DNA of 64,000 bases from an uncultured Alphaproteobacteria bacterium (GTDB taxonomy: Bacteria > Pseudomonadota > Alphaproteobacteria > Methylaequorales > Methylaequoraceae). The notes under the pieces are model-generated. The model had not been told where the DNA came from. It did no database searches and saw nothing but the letters and a program-made list of their open reading frames with translations. Shown piece after piece: positions 58,942-64,000 of the stretch. The stretch covers positions 20,089-84,088 of the forward strand of contig CACCYL010000002.1 in assembly GCA_902550225.1 (NCBI GenBank), read 5' to 3'. The first letter of the stretch is position 1. Each line of letters opens with the position of its first letter. A program made the translations under genes and the position numbers.

Positions 58942-59427
58942 ATGCCATCATTCGACATAGTATCAAAAGTAGATTTAGCTGAAGTAGACAACGCTCTAAA
59001 TGGAGCAATGAGAGAAATTACAAGCCGATATGATTTTAAGAACAGCGAATCAAAAATAATAAGGGTTGATAATCAAATTGAAATGATGGCTGAGGATCAA
59101 TATAAAATAGATCAAGTTCAACAAATTTTTAGGACACATCTGGTTAAAAGAAAGCTATCATCTGGTTCTTTTCAATTTTCAAAAGTTGAGGATGCAAGGG
59201 GAGGAATGTTAAGACAAAAATCTCCTATTATTCAAGGAATTGACAAAGACATTTCTCAAATCATTAATAAAACGATTAAAAATTCTAAGCTTAAAGTTCA
59301 GGTTTCAATCCGAGGAGATGAACTAAGAGTTACGAGCAGTAAAAGAGATTTGCTGCAAAAAACCATTGAAATGACAAAAGAATTGGATATAAAACTACCT
59401 TTACAATTTATTAATTTTAGAGATTGA
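58942..59427 (+). CDS. YajQ-family nucleotide-binding protein
   Basis: A 161-residue protein with the double ferredoxin-like fold of YajQ. Family marks: MPSFDIVSKVDLAEVDNA, NGAMREITSRYDFK, and the late LKVQVSIRGDELRVTSSKRD and LQFINFRD tail. Some homologs bind cyclic di-GMP or GTP and act as effectors. No transcription factor partner is encoded here, so the role in this organism is open. Standard length and a clean ATG support the call. Confidence 0.94.
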   Translation: MPSFDIVSKVDLAEVDNALNGAMREITSRYDFKNSESKIIRVDNQIEMMAEDQYKIDQVQQIFRTHLVKRKLSSGSFQFSKVEDARGGMLRQKSPIIQGIDKDISQIINKTIKNSKLKVQVSIRGDELRVTSSKRDLLQKTIEMTKELDIKLPLQFINFRD

Positions 59428-59455
59428 ATTGGCATAAATATTTCATAGAAGTTGC

Positions 59456-59605
59456 ATGAAAAAAAAAGACGATACATTCAAAAAACTACTGGATAGTTCC
59501 TCAAATACTTTTGTTGACAAATTAGCATCACTTAAATATGTAAGTAAAAAGGATTCTAAGCTTCTTTCATCTGTCGTTTCAGGAATTCTTAAGAAAAAGA
59601 AATAA
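59456..59605 (+). CDS. Small lysine-rich protein (49 aa)
   Basis: A 49-codon frame (ATG 59456, TAA 59603-59605) encoding a basic helical peptide with NTFVDKLASLKYVSKKDSKL and a KKKK terminus. It lies 28 bases after yajQ and ends at the base preceding the convergent methyltransferase gene, so no space is wasted. No ribosome binding site is clear. It is probably real, function unknown. Confidence 0.45.
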   Translation: MKKKDDTFKKLLDSSSNTFVDKLASLKYVSKKDSKLLSSVVSGILKKKK

Positions 59606-60373
59606 CTATTTTTTAATAACGAAAAAAGCAACACCCTGATGCCAATCACTATTTTCGCCCGTGATTAACGAGCTTGAGTTATCGGTGGTGGTTCTAATTT
59701 CTAATTTAGATACAATTTTCAATTTTTCATTGTGTATTGAGTCCAAAGTACCTCTTCTAACTTGCTCCCAGTTCCAATCATCAATAATTAATATAAATTT
59801 CTTTGTTAATGCAGGTAAAACTAATTTAATTGCATCATAGTGATCCTTATAATGGTGAGATCCATCGTAAAAATAAATATTTATATTTTTAATTTTTTTA
59901 AAATCAACTTCTCTGAAATCCTTTTCTATAATTTGAGGTGAAATATCTTCATTTAAAAATTTTTTTAAATTGCTTTTAAAAATTCTTTTTGAATCAAGGT
60001 TTGTTGAAAAATTTTGAGACCAATCGTCTATGCAGGTAATGTTTACTTTATTTTTAAAACATACTGAGCATACGCTAGAGCCGAGCCAAGAACCAATTTC
60101 AAGATATTTTGGATCTTTAAAATTTTTGATTAGATTATTCATCATTACTCTAAATTTCCTACCTGACAATCCTTTCATTTTTTTTACTTCATCACTTAAG
60201 TTTGACTTTCCAGAAATTGCGGTTGTAAAAGAATTTTCAATAACCTTAAAGTAGGTATCATTTTTATCCCCGGAGAAGTTGATTGTTGTTTCATCCATAG
60301 AAAAAACATGATTTATCACATTCATCATTTTTTTTTTCTTTTTTAGTCGTATTTTTGTTTGAATACTTTCCAT
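59606..60373 (-). CDS. Class I SAM-dependent methyltransferase
   Basis: A 255-residue Rossmann methyltransferase of the family with acidic motif II. KYLEIGSWLGSSVCSVCF is motif I, INITCIDDWSQ-like sequence (VNITCIDDWSQ) ends strand 2, and INIYFYDGSHHYKDHYDA contains the strand 4 Asp with two His that often bind metal or substrate. FILIIDDWNWEQVRRGT follows. This pattern resembles methyltransferases acting on sugars or hydroxamates (Methyltransf_24). Start ATG 60373 gives a basic N-terminus; ATG 60328 is an alternative. Divergent from the lldD-like gene. Confidence 0.85.
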   Translation of the reverse strand: MESIQTKIRLKKKKKMMNVINHVFSMDETTINFSGDKNDTYFKVIENSFTTAISGKSNLSDEVKKMKGLSGRKFRVMMNNLIKNFKDPKYLEIGSWLGSSVCSVCFKNKVNITCIDDWSQNFSTNLDSKRIFKSNLKKFLNEDISPQIIEKDFREVDFKKIKNINIYFYDGSHHYKDHYDAIKLVLPALTKKFILIIDDWNWEQVRRGTLDSIHNEKLKIVSKLEIRTTTDNSSSLITGENSDWHQGVAFFVIKK

Positions 60374-60392
60374 AATGAATTAAGTTTAGTTT

Positions 60393-61553
60393 ATGAGCAA
60401 TCTTTCAAAATGTAATAATATAAATGATTTTAGAAAACTAGCCAAAAGTAAATTACCTTTTCCAATTTTTCATTATATAGACGGTGGGGCTGACGATGAA
60501 ACAACCCTAGAACGAAACACAAAATCATTTGAAGATTGTGATTTAGTTCCAAATGTATTAAGAGGGGTTGAGAAAATTGATTTATCAATAAAGTTGTTTG
60601 GTAAAACAATTGACTTACCTTTTTTTCTCTCTCCAACAGCACTACAACGTCTTTTTCATTATGAAGGTGAAATGGCAGTTGGTCGGGCAGCTGAGACTTT
60701 TAACACCTTTTTTGGTATTTCTTCTCTCTCCACAGTTTCAGCTAGTGAAATAAGCAAATTAAGGGGACCAAAAATTTTTCAACTATACTATCATAAGGAT
60801 AAAGAACTAACAAAGAATATGATTGATGAATGCAAAAAAAAAAATTTTGACGCTTTAGCATTAACGGTAGATACAATAACGGGAGGAAATAGAGAAAGAG
60901 ATTTAAAAACTGGTTTTACTTCTCCACCTAAATTTACATTAAAAAGTATTTTAAGTTATGCAACATCTCCTTCTTGGACTTTAAATTATTTAGTAAGGAA
61001 AAAATTTGATCTCCCTTTTCTTAGTGATTACGTTGGGGAAGGTACGAAGTTTGCAGTATCTGTGAGTGACTATTTTAGTACAATGTTGGATCAAAGTATG
61101 TCATGGAAAAATGCTGAAGAAATAAGAAAATATTGGAATGGTCCTTTTTGTCTTAAAGGAATAATGTCTGCAGAAGACGCAAAAAAAGCAGTTAAGATTG
61201 GTGCTTCTGCAATAATGGTATCAAATCATGGAGGACGTCAACTCGATGGATCAAGGTCACCATTCGATCAACTAAAAGAGATTCTTGATGCAGTCGGAGG
61301 AAAAATAGAAGTGATTTGTGATGGGGGTATAAGAAGAGGTACGCACATTCTTAAAGCTTTATCTCTAGGAGCAAATGCGTGTTCTGGCGGAAGATTGTAT
61401 TTATACGCTTTGGCAGCAGCAGGAAGAGAGGGAGTTGAAAAAACTCTAGAAAACCTCCAAAATGAATTAATTAGAAATATGAAGTTGTTAGGGTGTAAAA
61501 AAATTTCTGAATTAAATCGTGACAATGTTCGTTTTAGAAATGTTAAAGACTAA
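60393..61553 (+). CDS. FMN-dependent alpha-hydroxy-acid dehydrogenase (L-lactate dehydrogenase-like)
   Basis: A 386-residue flavoenzyme of the LldD/glycolate oxidase family. The FMN- and substrate-binding marks are present: IDGGADDETTLERN, PFFLSPTALQRLFHYEGE, FQLYYHKD, LTVDT, and the catalytic His-Arg in VSNHGGRQLDGS, followed by CDGGIRRGTH. Substrate could be L-lactate, glycolate or mandelate; family position cannot be fixed by eye. Electrons would go to the quinone pool or oxygen. The next gene starts within its last codons. Confidence 0.92.
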   Translation: MSNLSKCNNINDFRKLAKSKLPFPIFHYIDGGADDETTLERNTKSFEDCDLVPNVLRGVEKIDLSIKLFGKTIDLPFFLSPTALQRLFHYEGEMAVGRAAETFNTFFGISSLSTVSASEISKLRGPKIFQLYYHKDKELTKNMIDECKKKNFDALALTVDTITGGNRERDLKTGFTSPPKFTLKSILSYATSPSWTLNYLVRKKFDLPFLSDYVGEGTKFAVSVSDYFSTMLDQSMSWKNAEEIRKYWNGPFCLKGIMSAEDAKKAVKIGASAIMVSNHGGRQLDGSRSPFDQLKEILDAVGGKIEVICDGGIRRGTHILKALSLGANACSGGRLYLYALAAAGREGVEKTLENLQNELIRNMKLLGCKKISELNRDNVRFRNVKD

Positions 61554-62541
61554 TTTAAATAAACCATTTTTTCTTTTAGCAATTTTTATTTTTCTGCAGG
61601 CAAACGATTTATTTAGTAAAAGTACGGATTCACCAGATCTTGACAAATTTCCAAAAAATAAAATATCCTGGAATGATTGGATTTTAAAAACTAAGAATGA
61701 TCTGAAAAACAAAAATTACAAGGATGATACTTTAAATTATCTTGATAATATTAAATTTAATCCAAGGGTCATTGAGTTAGATAGAAAACAGCCTGAATTC
61801 AGGTTAACTTTTGACAAATATTTCAAAAATGTTGTTAATACAAAAAGTAAAAAAAAAATTAATGAACAATATAATCAGAATAAGACCCTTCTAAAAAAAA
61901 TTGAATTTAAGTTCAATGTAAGCGCTAAAATTTTATCTGCTTTATGGGGAATTGAGACTTCCTTTGGCAAACATACGGGTAAAATGGACATAATTAGATC
62001 TTTAGCGTCCTTAGCATATGATGGAAGAAGAAAAGAATTTTTTACCAAAGAACTTGAGAACGCGCTTAATATTCTCGAAAGTAATCATTTCGAAAGAAAT
62101 TCATTTAAAGGTTCGTGGGCTGGGGCATTTGGTCAAACACAATTTATGCCAAGTACTTTTCTAAAACATGCAATTGATTTTGATGGTGATTCAAGAGTAA
62201 ATCTATTTAAAAAACCTGATGCATTGGCATCTGGCGCAAATTATTTAAAAAAAATTGGTTGGAATAATAATTTGCAATGGGGTGAAGAAATAGATATTCA
62301 ATTAACAGATGCATTGAGAAAATTAGCAAAAAATAAAATTTATAAAGATATTACTTTTTGGTCAGGTAATGGAATCAAATTAAATAAAGAATATGGAAAA
62401 TCTAAACTTAAACTCGTTATTCCTGATTCAAATTATAATGAATGTTATCTTGTCTCAAAAAACTATGATGTTATATTAAATTGGAATAGGTCTAATTATT
62501 TCGCATTAACAGTATTTTTATTCTCTGATGAAATTAAATAA
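61540..62541 (+). CDS. Lytic murein transglycosylase, MltB family
   Basis: A 333-residue periplasmic peptidoglycan lyase. A signal sequence (KPFFLLAIFIFLQANDLFS) precedes the catalytic domain: ILSALWGIETSFGKHTG contains the active-site Glu, and GSWAGAFGQTQFMPSTF the substrate-binding GQxQFMP motif; DFDGDSRVNL and ALASGANYLKKIGW are also family typical. There is no lipobox, so it is probably soluble. I begin at ATG 61540; a GTG at 61519 is possible. It overlaps both lldD-like and rlpA genes. Confidence 0.94.
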   Translation: MLKTNLNKPFFLLAIFIFLQANDLFSKSTDSPDLDKFPKNKISWNDWILKTKNDLKNKNYKDDTLNYLDNIKFNPRVIELDRKQPEFRLTFDKYFKNVVNTKSKKKINEQYNQNKTLLKKIEFKFNVSAKILSALWGIETSFGKHTGKMDIIRSLASLAYDGRRKEFFTKELENALNILESNHFERNSFKGSWAGAFGQTQFMPSTFLKHAIDFDGDSRVNLFKKPDALASGANYLKKIGWNNNLQWGEEIDIQLTDALRKLAKNKIYKDITFWSGNGIKLNKEYGKSKLKLVIPDSNYNECYLVSKNYDVILNWNRSNYFALTVFLFSDEIK

Positions 62542-63430
62542 AATTTTTACCTCCTTGAAATCCCTAATCATTCTCCTGATTCCATTGTTCTTATTAGGTT
62601 GTTCTGAAGCAACATTTCTTGTTAATTCAGCAAAAAGAATAGGAACATGGGGAGATGAACCGATATATAAAATAGGTACGCCATATAAGATTAATGGTAA
62701 ATGGTACTATCCAGCTGTTGATTATGATTATGAAGAAATTGGCATTGCATCATGGTATGGACCAGGATTTCATGGAAAAAAAACAGCAAATGGAGAAATT
62801 TTTGATCAAAACAAAGTTTCTGCAGCACATAGAACGCTACCAATGCCTTCTATAGTAAGAGTTACTAATCTTGATAATGGTAAAGTACTCCCAAAGGTAA
62901 GGGTAAATGACAGGGGGCCTTTTGCTGGAAACAGAATAATTGATTTATCAAAAAAAGCCGCACAAGAACTTGGTTTTGTGAATACAGGAATAGCTAAAGT
63001 AAAAGTTGAAATTTTAGAAAATGAGTCAAGAGAACATGCATTAGTTAATTCAGGCAATAAAATAACAAAAGTTGAGTCCGCAGAAGTTAAAGAAATTAAG
63101 AAAACAGAAATCGTAAATAATTTTGAGAGGCAGAAAATCATAAAAAGTAAGAAAAAAAAATCTCCAAATGAAGATTTTGATGAGCAAAACTCTATTTTAA
63201 GTGATAAACAACTAGCTATTCAAGTTGGCGCGTTTACTGATCACAGAAATGCCAAATCATTAACTCAAAAACTCTCAGACTTTCAAGCATATATTGAGAG
63301 GACTTTTGTTAATAATAAGTATTTGTATAGAGTTAGAATAGGCCCAATAGAAAACCTTAATTTAGCCGAAAATATAAAAGAAAAACTTTTTGAATTAGGT
63401 TATACTGCCAGCCATTTAATAGTAAATTAA
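62528..63430 (+). CDS. rlpA: Septal ring lytic transglycosylase RlpA
   Basis: A 300-residue lipoprotein (lipobox LLGCSE). The double-psi beta-barrel catalytic domain (about 70-165) has GIASWYGPGFHGKKTANGE, AAHRTLPMPS, and VRVNDRGPFAGNRIIDLS with the conserved Asp. A basic linker leads to a C-terminal SPOR domain (LAIQVGAFTDHRNAKSL ... YRVRIGPIE) that targets denuded septal peptidoglycan. It overlaps the MltB gene by 14 bases and precedes the carboxypeptidase, the usual alphaproteobacterial order. Confidence 0.95.
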   Translation: MKLNKIFTSLKSLIILLIPLFLLGCSEATFLVNSAKRIGTWGDEPIYKIGTPYKINGKWYYPAVDYDYEEIGIASWYGPGFHGKKTANGEIFDQNKVSAAHRTLPMPSIVRVTNLDNGKVLPKVRVNDRGPFAGNRIIDLSKKAAQELGFVNTGIAKVKVEILENESREHALVNSGNKITKVESAEVKEIKKTEIVNNFERQKIIKSKKKKSPNEDFDEQNSILSDKQLAIQVGAFTDHRNAKSLTQKLSDFQAYIERTFVNNKYLYRVRIGPIENLNLAENIKEKLFELGYTASHLIVN

Positions 63431-63431
63431 A

Positions 63432-64000
63432 ATGAAATTTTTTTTAATATTTTTTTTCTTTTCTTGTTTATTTAATCATAAGGCTTTTTCTCTAGACACA
63501 ATTGCAAAGCAAGCAATACTTTATGATTATGATACCAAAACAATAATTTTCGAAAAAAACTCAGAAGAACTCATGTCACCTAGCTCTATGAGCAAGATTA
63601 TGACAATTTATTATGTTTTTAAAAAAATTAAAGAAGGTGATTTAAAATTAACAGACAAATTTAAAGTAAGTAAGAAAGCCTGGAAAAAGGGAGGTTCAAA
63701 AATGTTTGTTAACGTTAATACCATGGTTTCTGTTGAAGATTTAATAAGGGGAATAATTGTTCAGTCTGGAAATGATGCATGTATAGCCATTGCGGAAGGT
63801 ATATCAGGAAGTGAAGCACTTTTTGCTGAAGAATTAAATCTTCTTGCAAAAGAGATAGGAATGCTTAACTCCAGCTTCACTAATTCTACTGGTTGGCCAG
63901 ACCCAGATCATTTAACAACAATTCAAGATCTGCTCATATTAACAGTTAGAACTATCGAAGATTTTCCAGAACTTTACTATTATTACGCAGAGAAAGAATT
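63432..64000 (+). CDS. D-alanyl-D-alanine carboxypeptidase (PBP5/6 type), 3' part outside the window
   Basis: About 189 residues are visible from ATG 63432 to the window edge. A signal peptide (FFLIFFFFSCLFNHKAFS) is followed by the penicillin-binding fold: SPSSMSKIMTIYYVF contains the active-site Ser and Lys, and VQSGNDACIAIAEGISGS the SGN motif; FTNSTGWPDPDHLTT is typical of DacA/DacC. The KTG motif lies beyond the edge. It trims pentapeptides from peptidoglycan and is cotranscribed with rlpA. Confidence 0.94.
   Translation, partial: MKFFLIFFFFSCLFNHKAFSLDTIAKQAILYDYDTKTIIFEKNSEELMSPSSMSKIMTIYYVFKKIKEGDLKLTDKFKVSKKAWKKGGSKMFVNVNTMVSVEDLIRGIIVQSGNDACIAIAEGISGSEALFAEELNLLAKEIGMLNSSFTNSTGWPDPDHLTTIQDLLILTVRTIEDFPELYYYYAEKE

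Overview
The window is about 70% A+T, densely coded and intron-free. It looks like a chromosomal segment of a streamlined marine alphaproteobacterium. The evidence is the recG / sdhE / mfd block, the mltB-rlpA-dac block, AGA-dominated arginine codons, many small secreted proteins and a Bradyrhizobium-like pqqA. An affiliation near HIMB59/AEGEAN-169-type lineages is a guess, not something the sequence proves.

Layout. 1-7.7 kb: recG (minus strand, cut by the window edge), then sdhE, mfd, an MFS-like permease and a parvulin, followed by small unknown genes and a DUF192 protein. 7.7-22 kb (plus strand): a 36-residue-repeat coiled-coil protein, a GAF-GAF-PAS class III nucleotidyl cyclase, a class I-like cyclic nucleotide phosphodiesterase, a TolC-type outer membrane protein, two large FecR-domain/RTX-type proteins with Gly/Pro-rich repeats, an ABC exporter and an HlyD-type adaptor. 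22-34 kb (minus strand, convergent): a TolC, a Gly/Pro/Asp/Met-rich probable export substrate, an ABC exporter with a C39-like domain, an HlyD adaptor fused to a cyclic-nucleotide-binding domain, a CHASE2 adenylate cyclase and two single-domain cyclic-nucleotide-binding proteins. A DUF1538 permease with two P-II-like proteins sits at the point of convergence. 34-44 kb: tRNA-Pro, tRNA-Arg, many small secreted or membrane proteins, a degenerate HD-domain protein, an HDAC-family amidohydrolase, a cold-shock protein, an SRAP/HMCES protein with two small Cys-rich partners, and an unlinked pqqA. 44-64 kb: MoxR ATPase/VWA pair, GIY-YIG, recQ, SNase, a minimal Ogt, lipoproteins, tRNA-Thr, panD, a DEAH helicase, an acetolactate-synthase-like enzyme with an aldehyde dehydrogenase, YajQ, a lactate-dehydrogenase-like flavoenzyme, and the cell-wall block mltB-rlpA-dac.

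The most interesting region is 7.7-34 kb. Two complete type I secretion sets, each with its own outer membrane channel, ABC exporter, adaptor and repetitive substrate(s), are arranged head-on. Each set carries its own cyclic nucleotide cyclase. One also has a phosphodiesterase. The other has three cyclic-nucleotide-binding domains, one of them fused directly to the cytosolic end of the secretion adaptor. My inference is that cAMP gates protein export post-translationally. Both exporters have an Asp at the catalytic Glu position and no switch His, which fits unusual energetics or regulation.

The assignments rest on motif reading by eye. No database search was possible.
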